The notes beneath the pieces are model-generated. The model had not been told where the DNA came from. It did not search any database and saw only the letters and a program-made list of their open reading frames with translations. Below are positions 56,913 through 64,000 of a DNA stretch of 64,000 nucleotides, piece by piece. The DNA is taken from NCBI RefSeq assembly GCF_024195285.1, contig NZ_JALHBS010000032.1, positions 31,324 through 95,323 on the forward strand. The letters are read 5' to 3'. The position numbers and the translations under genes are program-made. Position 1 is the first letter of the stretch. Every line of letters starts with the position of its first letter. The DNA comes from Aurantimonas marianensis. Its GTDB lineage: Bacteria > Pseudomonadota > Alphaproteobacteria > Rhizobiales > Rhizobiaceae.

Positions 56913-57307
56913 TGTTCGTAGACGCATCGGCCTTATGCGCACTGATTCTCGTTGAGCCTGATGCCGGAGAAATCGCAGCGCGGATGCAACCGGCCGACCG
57001 CTTGCTGACATCCCCGACGGCGGCCTGGGAGACCGTCGTCTCGTGCTCACGCCGGTTCGGCTGGGAGCCGGTGACCGCTATGGCAGCTGTTCTGAGCTAT
57101 ATGGCGGATATGCGCATCACCGTCCTCCCCGTTCCGCCGGAGGCCACCGCCCTCGCTGTCGAAGCCTATGACCGGTATGGGAAGGGCCGCCATCCCGCCG
57201 CGCTCAATTTCGGCGATTGCTTCGCCTATGCCTGCGCCCGGCACTACGGCGTTCCGCTGCTCTACAAGGGCGCCGATTTCGCCAAGACCGATATCGAGGC
57301 GGGCTGA
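56912..57307 (+). CDS. vapC: VapC-type PIN-domain toxin
   Basis: A 131-residue PIN nuclease; VapC toxins cut specific RNAs. The four acidic residues are in place: Asp4 (FVDASAL), Glu40 (AAWETVV), Asp102 (FGDCFAYA) and Asp122/Asp127 (ADFAKTD). The domain is complete, so it should be active. ATG 56912 overlaps the vapB stop; GTG 56903 is in frame but would overlap more. Confidence 0.93.
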   Translation: MFVDASALCALILVEPDAGEIAARMQPADRLLTSPTAAWETVVSCSRRFGWEPVTAMAAVLSYMADMRITVLPVPPEATALAVEAYDRYGKGRHPAALNFGDCFAYACARHYGVPLLYKGADFAKTDIEAG

Positions 57308-57455
57308 GGCGGCAGCCAGATGCCCGCCGGGAGCCGTTGCGATGGATTGCTTGTGCGCCTGCCGAACATTGACCTTTTTCGCCCGATGGGGTCAGAGAAA
57401 GCCGTCGCGCCGCCCGCAGCAAGATGTCCGCACCCAAAGCAAAGGCACCCGTTTG

Positions 57456-58019
57456 ATGGCTACCAAAGACGTCGTCTACATCGCCCTCTTCGCCGCCCTG
57501 ATGGCTGTGCTCGCGGTGTTCCCGCCGCTGACGATCCCCGCGCTCGGCGTGCCGATCACCGCGCAATCGATGGGCGTCATGCTAGCCGGCGGCATCCTCG
57601 GCGCCAGGCGCGGGGCGCTGGCGATGGTTCTCTTCCTCGTGCTGGTGGCTGTCGGCCTGCCACTCCTGTCGGGCGGGCGCGGCGGCATCGGCGTCTTCGC
57701 CGGCCCGACCGCCGGCTTCCTGTTCGGCTGGGTCGTCGCCGCCTATGTCATCGGCTGGCTGACCGAGCGTTTCTGGACCGGCCTCGGCTTTGTCGGTGCC
57801 TTCCTGATCTCGGTTTTCGGCGGCATTGTCGTGCTTTACGCGGTCGGCATCCCGGTCGTCGCGGCAGTCGCCGACATTCCGCTCTGGACCGCGCTTGCCG
57901 GCTCCGCCGCGTTCATTCCCGGTGATCTGGTCAAGGCGGGGATCGCCGCTGCGGTGATCGCGACCGTCAAGCGATCCTACCCGCTGATCCCGGCGCGCGC
58001 CCGCGCGGGCCGGGCCTGA
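57456..58019 (+). CDS. bioY: Biotin transporter S component BioY
   Basis: The substrate-binding membrane subunit of the biotin ECF importer, 187 residues with six spans. Family positions include the loop ALGVPITAQSMGVMLAGGILG ending near residue 47 and GGRGGIGVFAGPTAGFLFGW. ATG 57456 gives the expected N-terminus; upstream in-frame readings come from inside vapC. It precedes bioM by 17 bp. Confidence 0.93.
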   Translation: MATKDVVYIALFAALMAVLAVFPPLTIPALGVPITAQSMGVMLAGGILGARRGALAMVLFLVLVAVGLPLLSGGRGGIGVFAGPTAGFLFGWVVAAYVIGWLTERFWTGLGFVGAFLISVFGGIVVLYAVGIPVVAAVADIPLWTALAGSAAFIPGDLVKAGIAAAVIATVKRSYPLIPARARAGRA

Positions 58020-58036
58020 CGGCAGCCCCGCAATCG

Positions 58037-58711
58037 ATGATCGAACTCGCCGGCGTTTCGCTCGAGCGCTCCGGGCGCCGGATTCTGACCGATCTCGACC
58101 TAAAGCTCACGGAACGGCGGATCGCGATCATCGGCGCCAACGGGTCCGGCAAGAGCACTTTCGCGCGCCTGCTCAACGGGCTGATCCTGCCGACCGCCGG
58201 GCAAGTCGCCGTCGACGGGCTCGACACCCGGACGAAGGGCCGCGTGGTGCGCCGCCAGGTGGGCTTCGTCTTTCAGAACCCGGACAATCAGATCGTCTAC
58301 CCGACCGTCGGCGAAGATCTCGCCTTCGGGCTCAAGGGCCGCGGCGTCGCGGCCACCGACATTCCCGGCAAAGTGGAACGAACGCTCGACCGCTTCGGCC
58401 TGAACGGCTTTGGCGACCGGCTCGTCTACGAACTCAGCGGCGGCGAGCGCCAGATGGTGGCGCTCGCCGGCGTCATGATTCTGGAGCCCGCCTGGCTCGT
58501 TCTCGACGAGCCGACGACTCTCCTCGACCGGCGCAACACGCGTCGCGTCATGTACACGGTGGCGGCGCTGGACCAGCACGTCGTTCTCGTCACCCATGAT
58601 CTCGACCTTCTCGCCGGTTTCGACCGCGTGCTGGTCTTCGACGAGGGCCGGCTTGTCGCCGACGCCCCACCGGCGGGCGCGATCGCCGCCTATCTGGAGA
58701 TCGTCGGGTGA
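58037..58711 (+). CDS. bioM: Biotin ECF transporter ATPase BioM
   Basis: The ATPase of the energy-coupling module, 224 residues. Walker A GANGSGKST (33-41), Q-loop GFVFQNPDNQIVYPTVGED, signature LSGGERQMVALAG and Walker B WLVLDEPTTLLD. The VGFVFQNPDNQ stretch is typical of ECF A components. Its stop overlaps the GTG start of bioN (GTGA). Confidence 0.93.
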   Translation: MIELAGVSLERSGRRILTDLDLKLTERRIAIIGANGSGKSTFARLLNGLILPTAGQVAVDGLDTRTKGRVVRRQVGFVFQNPDNQIVYPTVGEDLAFGLKGRGVAATDIPGKVERTLDRFGLNGFGDRLVYELSGGERQMVALAGVMILEPAWLVLDEPTTLLDRRNTRRVMYTVAALDQHVVLVTHDLDLLAGFDRVLVFDEGRLVADAPPAGAIAAYLEIVG

Positions 58712-59298
58712 TTGCCGGTCTCTACCGGCCCGGTTCGAGCCCCGTCCACCGCCTTCGCGCCTCGGCAAAGCTCATCGCCCTGCTCGCCTTGGGAACCGTC
58801 CTCTTCGCATTCGACGAGCTGTGGCTCGCGGCAACGGCGCTCGTGACGGTCCTTGCCGGCTACGCGCAGGCCCGCGTTCCGGCCGATGTCACCTTTGCGC
58901 AGCTCCGCCCGGTTCTGTGGGTTCTCGCCATCCTCTTCGCGGCGCAGCTCTGGCTGGTCGACCTCTCCGCGGCGCTGCTTCTCGTCCTGCGTTTCGCGGC
59001 CCTGATCCTCGCCGCCTCCCTGGTCACGCTGACCACACGCACGGCCGACCTCGTCGCGGTCATCGAACGGGCGCTCAGCCCCCTCGCCCGCTTCGGCTTC
59101 GATGTCGGCAAGGTGAGCCTGGCGATATCCTTGGCGATCCGCTTCATCCCGGCGGTCGGAGCGATCGTCGAGGAAGTCCGTGAGGCGCAGCGGGCACGTG
59201 GACAGGACCGCTCGATCGTCGCCCTCGCCGTCCCGGTGATCGTGCGGTTGCTGAAAATGGCCGACGAGATAGCCGAGGCGATCGACGCGCGTTCCTGA
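58708..59298 (+). CDS. bioN: Biotin ECF transporter T component BioN
   Basis: The transmembrane coupling protein, 196 residues, with about four spans. The two Ala-Arg-Gly/Ser motifs that contact the ATPases are visible: EAQRARGQDRS and the terminal EAIDARS. Starts with GTG 58708 overlapping the bioM stop. BioYMN together import biotin; no biotin synthesis genes are in the window. Confidence 0.9.
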   Translation: MIAGLYRPGSSPVHRLRASAKLIALLALGTVLFAFDELWLAATALVTVLAGYAQARVPADVTFAQLRPVLWVLAILFAAQLWLVDLSAALLLVLRFAALILAASLVTLTTRTADLVAVIERALSPLARFGFDVGKVSLAISLAIRFIPAVGAIVEEVREAQRARGQDRSIVALAVPVIVRLLKMADEIAEAIDARS

Positions 59299-59568
59299 CA
59301 CGACGCCATGCCCAGCAAGGGGCTCGACGAAATGAACCGGATCGATGTGACAATCGTCGCCTTGACCGCGAGGATGCCTCCACCGTTGCGATCCAGGCAG
59401 GTGACCGTCGACGAAAAGACCGCGAACCGCCTGCGGAAGCGCTTGATGACGGTTCGGTCGGCACGGCCGACGACGGCGCTGATGGTCATCCGACGATACC
59501 GACGTGAACTGAGGCACCATCCCCCCTTCCGCTTGACCTCCTCTCCCGCCCATCCGACTCTCGCGACC

Positions 59569-60174
59569 ATGAGCACGATTCGATCCGTCTGCGTCTATTG
59601 CGGTTCCTCGGCGGGCCGCGATCCGCTCTATATCCACAGCGGGCGAAAGCTCGGCGAGGCGCTCGGCGAGGCCGGCATGCGGCTGGTCTACGGCGGTGGC
59701 ACGCGCGGCATCATGGGCGCCGTTTCCGACGGCGTCATCGCGGCGGGTGGCGGCGTCACCGGCATCATCCCGCGCTTCCTCATCGACATGGAAGCGACCG
59801 AACGCGAGTTGAAGCGGCTGGACGAGTTGATCGTCACCGAGGACATGCACGAGCGCAAGCATCTGATGTTCCAGCGCTCGGACGCATTCGTCGCGCTTCC
59901 CGGCGGCATCGGCACATTGGAGGAACTGGTCGAGATCCTCACCTGGAGCCAGCTCGGCCGGCACGAGAAACCGATCGTCATCGCCAATATCGGCGGCTTC
60001 TGGGATCCGTTGTCGCGGCTGCTCGATCATATGAGCGAGGAAGGCTTCCTGCACCGCGCCCATCAGGTGCGGCCGATCATCATCGACAATGTCGCCGATA
60101 TCGTGCCGCATCTTCTCACAACGACATCGGCGAACGGCGACGAAGGCCGGCTGGAGATCATCGAGCGGCTTTGA
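59569..60174 (+). CDS. LOG-family Rossmann-fold protein
   Basis: A 201-residue protein of the LOG (TIGR00730) family, related to lysine decarboxylase-like proteins and cytokinin riboside 5'-monophosphate phosphoribohydrolase. VCVYCGSSAG at the start, LVYGGGTRGIMGAVSD and the signature PGGIGTLEEL (111-120, with the catalytic Glu) are all present. ATG 59569 is chosen; upstream in-frame codons would add about 87 non-family residues. In bacteria the enzyme likely releases ribose 5-phosphate from nucleotides. Confidence 0.9.
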   Translation: MSTIRSVCVYCGSSAGRDPLYIHSGRKLGEALGEAGMRLVYGGGTRGIMGAVSDGVIAAGGGVTGIIPRFLIDMEATERELKRLDELIVTEDMHERKHLMFQRSDAFVALPGGIGTLEELVEILTWSQLGRHEKPIVIANIGGFWDPLSRLLDHMSEEGFLHRAHQVRPIIIDNVADIVPHLLTTTSANGDEGRLEIIERL

Positions 60175-60277
60175 GCTTCGGGCTCTTGTGGCGGTTGCGA
60201 ACGCCGGGCTCCGTCCTAGATGCGGGAAGACGCGGCCATGCCGCTTTTCCCTTTGCATCACAAGGATCCGTCCGCCC

Positions 60278-61828
60278 ATGGCCGAGAAGCGCTCGACCCC
60301 GAAAATCGAAGTCCGCATCGCCGAAAAGAGCGATGTCGCCGCGATCATCGCCCTATCCGGCAGAGTGTTCAAGGATGAGAAGCCTTACACGCGCGGCATG
60401 ATCCTCGGACAGTTGTCGGCCTTTCCCGAAGGCCAGTTCATCGTCGTCTACGAGGGCGACGTCGTCGGCTATGCGGCGACCATGATCCTGCCTGAGGAAA
60501 GAGCGCTCAAACAGCACACCTGGGTAGAGGTAACCGGCGGCGGCTATGCGGCGATGCATGACCGCAAGGGCGAGTGGCTCTACGGCACGGAGATCTGCGT
60601 CGATCCCGATCGCCGTCGGCTGCGCATCGGCAAGCGGCTGTACGACGCGCGCCGACGCCTGTGCCAGGACCTCGACCTGAAGGGCATCGCTTTCGGGGGT
60701 CGCATGCCCGGCTATCAGCGCAACAGGAAGAAATACGACACGCCCGAGGCCTACATTGAGGCCGTCAAGACCAATGAGGCCAAGGATCCGGTTGCGTCCT
60801 TCCATCTCAGTGCCGGCTTTGAGCCCGAACGGCTGCTGAAGAACTACTATCCCAGCGACACCGCATCGGGCGGCTACGGTGTGCTGATGGTCTGGCGCAA
60901 TCCCTATTACGATCCCGCCCGCGAGGACCAACCGGTCGATCGGTCCAATCCTGACATTGTTCGCATCGTCACGGTACAGATGCAGGCCCGACAGATTTCC
61001 AAGCCGCAGGATTTCTACGACGCGGTCGAGTATTTCATCGAAGTCGCGTCCGAGTATGGCGGCGATTTCGTCGTGTTTCCCGAGCTCTTCACGCTGATGC
61101 TCCTGTCCTGCGAGACGGAGGAATTGAAGCCGGAGGCGGCGATCCAGCGCCTGACCGAGCACACGCCGGATTTCGTTCAGCGCCTGACCGATATGGCCAT
61201 CCGGCGCAATATCAACATCATCGGCGGCAGCCACGCCACCAAGACCGACGACGACGAAATTCAGAACGTCGCCTATATCTTCCTTCGCGACGGCTCGGTG
61301 CATGAGCGCGAGAAAATCCACCCGACTCCCAACGAGCGCCAGTATTGGCAGATCATGGGCGGCGACAGCGTCGAGACGATCGAGACCGACTGCGGCCCGA
61401 TCGGCGTGATGATCTGCTACGATTCGGAATTCCCGGAAGTAGCCCGGCGGCTTACCGACCAGGGCGCGCGCATCCTGTTCGTGCCGTTCAACACCGACAC
61501 GCGCCACGGCTATCTGCGGGTGCGCTATTGCTGTCAGGCGCGGGCGGTCGAGAACCAGTGCTACGTGGTGACCTCCGGCATGACGGGCAATCTCGGCAAT
61601 GTCGACAATCTCGACATCGAATATGCCCAGTCCGGCATCTTCACGCCCTGCGACTTTCCTTTCGCGCGCGACGGCATTGCCGCGGAGGCCTCGGAAAATG
61701 TCGAGATGGTGACCGTCGCCGATCTCAATCTGGCGACGCTCAACTGGGCCCGCTACGAGGGCTCGGTTCGCAACCTGCGCGACCGGCGGCTCGATCTCTA
61801 CAAGACCCGTTGGGCCGACGGCGGCTGA
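60278..61828 (+). CDS. GNAT acetyltransferase-nitrilase fusion
   Basis: A 516-residue two-domain protein. Residues about 10-200 are a GNAT domain (EVRIAEKSDVAAIIALSGRV, acetyl-CoA loop near EICVDPDRRRLRIGKRLYDA). Residues about 225-500 are a nitrilase-type carbon-nitrogen hydrolase with catalytic Glu269 (FPELF), Lys346 (REKIHPT) and Cys380 (MICYDSEF). Both active sites look intact. A linker with YYPSDTASGGYGVLMVWRN joins them. The substrate pair is unknown; an amide hydrolysed and an amine acetylated is one guess. Confidence 0.92.
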   Translation: MAEKRSTPKIEVRIAEKSDVAAIIALSGRVFKDEKPYTRGMILGQLSAFPEGQFIVVYEGDVVGYAATMILPEERALKQHTWVEVTGGGYAAMHDRKGEWLYGTEICVDPDRRRLRIGKRLYDARRRLCQDLDLKGIAFGGRMPGYQRNRKKYDTPEAYIEAVKTNEAKDPVASFHLSAGFEPERLLKNYYPSDTASGGYGVLMVWRNPYYDPAREDQPVDRSNPDIVRIVTVQMQARQISKPQDFYDAVEYFIEVASEYGGDFVVFPELFTLMLLSCETEELKPEAAIQRLTEHTPDFVQRLTDMAIRRNINIIGGSHATKTDDDEIQNVAYIFLRDGSVHEREKIHPTPNERQYWQIMGGDSVETIETDCGPIGVMICYDSEFPEVARRLTDQGARILFVPFNTDTRHGYLRVRYCCQARAVENQCYVVTSGMTGNLGNVDNLDIEYAQSGIFTPCDFPFARDGIAAEASENVEMVTVADLNLATLNWARYEGSVRNLRDRRLDLYKTRWADGG

Positions 61829-61851
61829 GACGGAGCGCGCCCGGCGCCCGC

Positions 61852-62763
61852 TCAGACACCCTGTGGCCGCAGTCTGCGCCGCGCTTCCCGACCCTTCTGG
61901 ACCAGCGCCCAGGTGTAGATTGCCAGCGCCGCCCAGATGAAGCCGAAGGCGACGAACTGCCAGGCGTTGAACGGTTCGCCGAAAATGAAGACGGCGGTGA
62001 GGAAGATCAGCGTCGGCGCCACATATTGCAGGATGCCGATGGTCGAGTAGTGCAGCAGCCGGGCGCCGGCGGCGAACAGGATCAGCGGTATGGCGGTGAT
62101 CGGCCCGGTGCCGACCAGCAGCGCCGCGACGGACGCGCTCGTGAAGAAGTGGTTCTCGCCCGCCAAGGCGAAGATGATTGCAAGCGCCGGCGGCGCTAGG
62201 ATCATCACTTCGAGGAAGAAGCCCTCGGTCGCGCCGACCGGCACCATCTTGCGCAGCAGCCCATAAGTGCCGAAGGAAAAGGCCAGCGTCAGCGATATCC
62301 ATGGAAGCCCCCCGGCCCGTACGGTCAGGATCAGGACGGCGATGACCGCCAGCCCGAGCGCGAAGGACTGCGGCCGGTTCGGACGCTCGCCGAGGACGAT
62401 CGCTCCGAGGAGAACGTTGACCAACGGGTTGATGTAATAGCCGAGCGCCGCCTCGACCGTGCGGTCGGTCACGATCGCGTAGATATAGACGCCCCAGTTG
62501 ATCGAGATGATCGTCGCCGTCAGCGCCGCCAGCGCCAGCGTCCGCCATTCCCTGAAGTGCCGCCAGACTCTACCGAGGCCGCCTTGCCACCACAGGATCA
62601 AAGCCGCGCAGGGAATCGCCCACAGCACGCGATGCGCGAGAATTTCAAGCGGCGGGACAACGTCCAGGACCTTCATGTAGACCGGCATCACCAGTCCCCA
62701 GATGGCAAAGGCCCCAAGGGCGTAGGCAAAGCCCTTGTTCGGTCCGGCGGCGCCCGCTGACAT
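61852..62763 (-). CDS. rarD: EamA-family transporter RarD
   Basis: A 303-residue ten-span protein of the drug/metabolite transporter superfamily. RarD features are the start KGFAYALGAFAIWGLVMPVY, IISINWGVYIYAIV and the second EamA half. Cargo is not known; RarD was named from a chloramphenicol phenotype in Pseudomonas. ATG 62763 is preferred over GTG 62769. Divergent or convergent neighbours: it converges with the fusion gene (24 bp between stops). Confidence 0.9.
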   Translation of the reverse strand: MSAGAAGPNKGFAYALGAFAIWGLVMPVYMKVLDVVPPLEILAHRVLWAIPCAALILWWQGGLGRVWRHFREWRTLALAALTATIISINWGVYIYAIVTDRTVEAALGYYINPLVNVLLGAIVLGERPNRPQSFALGLAVIAVLILTVRAGGLPWISLTLAFSFGTYGLLRKMVPVGATEGFFLEVMILAPPALAIIFALAGENHFFTSASVAALLVGTGPITAIPLILFAAGARLLHYSTIGILQYVAPTLIFLTAVFIFGEPFNAWQFVAFGFIWAALAIYTWALVQKGREARRRLRPQGV

Positions 62764-62895
62764 GATCACGCTCGATGAAAGGGTTGGATGATCGCGGGTC
62801 TATCAGACAGCGGGCGCGACGACACCCGCTTTTCGTTGATGAGACCAATCCGTTTTGGTGATGCGCCAGTATCGAATGCGGCCATCGGACGAAGT

Positions 62896-63861
62896 CTAAG
62901 GCGCGCGCGCGAAGCGGTCGGTGGCCTCCAGCAATTCATGCAGGATGCCCGGTTCGGCGAAGGCGTGGCCGGCCCCCTCCACCATCCGATAGTCCGCTTT
63001 CGGCCAGGCCTGGGCAAGCTGCCAGCTGGTGACCGCCGGCGTGATCACGTCGTAGCGGCCCTGGACGATGACGCCGGGAATCTCCGCCAGACGGTGTGCG
63101 TCGCGGATCAGCTGTCCCTCCTTCAGCCACAGATCATGGTAGAAATAGTGGTTCTCGATCCGGGCGAAGGCGATCGTGGCATCGGACACCGCCCCGCCGT
63201 TGCCGTGTTCGCTCGTCCGAGCCTGCCGCAGCATGACCGTTGCCGACTCCCAGTTCGTCCACGCACGCGCCGCCGCGGCACGGACGGCGCGATCGGCGTG
63301 GGTGAGCCGCTGGCGATAGGCGGCGACGATGTCGTCCTGCTCGGCCGCGGGAATCTGCCCGACCAGATCCTCCCAGCGATCGGGAAACAGCCGGTTGGCG
63401 CCGCGCTCGTAGAACCAGTCGAGTTCGGAGCGCCGGCCGGTGAAGACGCCGCGCAGGATCATGCCGGCCACCCGTTCGGGATGGGTTTCCGCGTAAGCCA
63501 GCGCCAGGGTCGCGCCCCAGGAGCCGCCGAACAGGAGCCAGCGTTTCACGCCGAGCAGGGCGCGCAGACGCTCCATATCGGCGACGAGGTGCCAGGTGGT
63601 GTTTTCGTCCAGACGGCCGAGCGGCGTGGAGCGGCCGCAGCCGCGCTGGTCGAACAGGAGTATGCGATAGCGCGCCGGATCGAACAGCCGGCGGTGCTGG
63701 GACGAGGCGCCGCTTCCGGGCCCGCCATGCAGGAAGACGACGGGGAGTCCTTGCGGATTGCCGCAGAGCTCATAATAGAGCTGATGCCCGTCGCCCACGT
63801 CGAGACGACCGGTCTTGTAGGGCTCGATGCCGGGAAAGGGTTTGCGAAGCGGGGCTGTCAT
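62896..63861 (-). CDS. pip: Proline iminopeptidase
   Basis: An alpha/beta hydrolase of 321 residues that removes N-terminal proline from peptides. HGGPGSG (45-51, oxyanion), DQRGCGRS (71-78), the nucleophile Ser114 in GGSWGATLA and the C-terminal His in GAGHAFAEPG complete the peptidase S33 pattern; the Asp is in GRYDVITP. ATG 63861 is chosen; longer readings would run into repeat DNA at the window edge. Confidence 0.94.
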   Translation of the reverse strand: MTAPLRKPFPGIEPYKTGRLDVGDGHQLYYELCGNPQGLPVVFLHGGPGSGASSQHRRLFDPARYRILLFDQRGCGRSTPLGRLDENTTWHLVADMERLRALLGVKRWLLFGGSWGATLALAYAETHPERVAGMILRGVFTGRRSELDWFYERGANRLFPDRWEDLVGQIPAAEQDDIVAAYRQRLTHADRAVRAAAARAWTNWESATVMLRQARTSEHGNGGAVSDATIAFARIENHYFYHDLWLKEGQLIRDAHRLAEIPGVIVQGRYDVITPAVTSWQLAQAWPKADYRMVEGAGHAFAEPGILHELLEATDRFARAP

Positions 63862-63930
63862 CGCGGATGATTTATAGCGCCGCGCGCCCCGAGGGACAGG
63901 CCGGCGCACGAGTTCGCTGCAGTTGTCCAG

Positions 63931-63974
63931 CGACATTCGGAACTGACCCCTCGGCGACATGAGGAACTGACCCC
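63931..63974. mobile_element. Probable insertion-sequence end (iterated terminal repeats)
   Basis: Two 20-bp copies (63931-63950 and 63955-63974), identical except at two bases, share CGACAT and GGAACTGACCCC and are spaced 24 bp apart. Iterated repeats of this kind are typical of the ends of IS21-family and related elements. The transposase would lie to the right, outside the window. Confidence 0.5.
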
Positions 63975-64000
63975 CTATTGGTTTGCGCCTTTCAGGCGTT

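Noticed and set aside
57308..57455. BioR operator or biotin-related site before bioY
   Set aside because: No TTATAGATAA-like palindrome is present between vapC and bioY.
59299..59568. Possible extra N-terminal domain of the LOG protein or separate small gene
   Set aside because: The in-frame extension is Arg/Thr/Pro-rich and outside the family; no ribosome-binding site fits a separate gene.
60353..62548. 731-codon minus-strand open frame across the GNAT-nitrilase fusion and rarD
   Set aside because: Both underlying genes have intact catalytic or membrane features; the frame is a composition artefact.

Overview
The window is about 64 kb of GC-rich, gene-dense chromosome from an alphaproteobacterium, most likely of the order Hyphomicrobiales (Rhizobiales). 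I infer this from gene content: three-part PurS/PurQ/small-PurL purine enzymes with BolA and a monothiol glutaredoxin next door, the alphaproteobacterial F1-ATPase zeta inhibitor, CckA next to a DksA with a single cysteine, and a Rhizobium-type glycerol ABC transporter (glpSTPQUV). No rRNA, tRNA, CRISPR array, prophage or replication origin was seen. Most of the window is core chromosome; accessory DNA is limited to a small AT-rich islet, one toxin-antitoxin pair and the probable end of an insertion sequence at the right edge.

Layout. 1-9.4 kb: purine synthesis (end of purB, purC, purS, purQ, purL), with a coiled-coil protein and two small lipoproteins embedded, followed by bolA and grxD; an alpha/beta hydrolase, an HpaI-type aldolase and the zeta subunit lie between purB and purC. 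9.5-23 kb: an MFS exporter, an inositol-monophosphatase-like enzyme, ttcA, rpsD, a Pmp3-type membrane peptide, a secreted protein, murI, trmJ, a carboxylesterase, icd, alaS and recA. 23-33.6 kb: pseudouridine degradation (psuK, psuG), the kinase cckA facing an orphan FliO-like protein, dksA, sixA, ycjX and ycjF. 33.6-37.5 kb: a second secreted protein related to the one near 14 kb, the AT-rich islet, folP-folK and a PAP2 phosphatase.

37.6-43.5 kb is a branched-chain amino acid ABC importer operon (livHMGF, a small membrane protein, then the binding protein), followed by an enoyl-CoA hydratase and a short-chain dehydrogenase, then a class IV aminotransferase. 46.4-56.5 kb is a complete glycerol-use locus: glpR, glpD, glpS, glpT, glpP, glpQ, glpU, glpV, glpK. 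Glycerol would be imported by the ABC system, phosphorylated by GlpK and oxidised by GlpD, with GlpR probably acting at TTTCGTTT repeats in front of glpR and glpD. Then come vapBC with a twin-palindrome operator, the biotin ECF importer bioYMN, a LOG-family enzyme, a GNAT-nitrilase fusion, rarD and a proline iminopeptidase.

The most notable points are an apparent CTG start codon for glpD, an asymmetric pair of glycerol-transporter ATPases in which the degenerate motifs fall in the same composite site, small unknown membrane proteins encoded in both ABC importer operons, an orphan FliO-like protein with a long disordered tail beside cckA, and two related secreted proteins that I cannot place in a named family.
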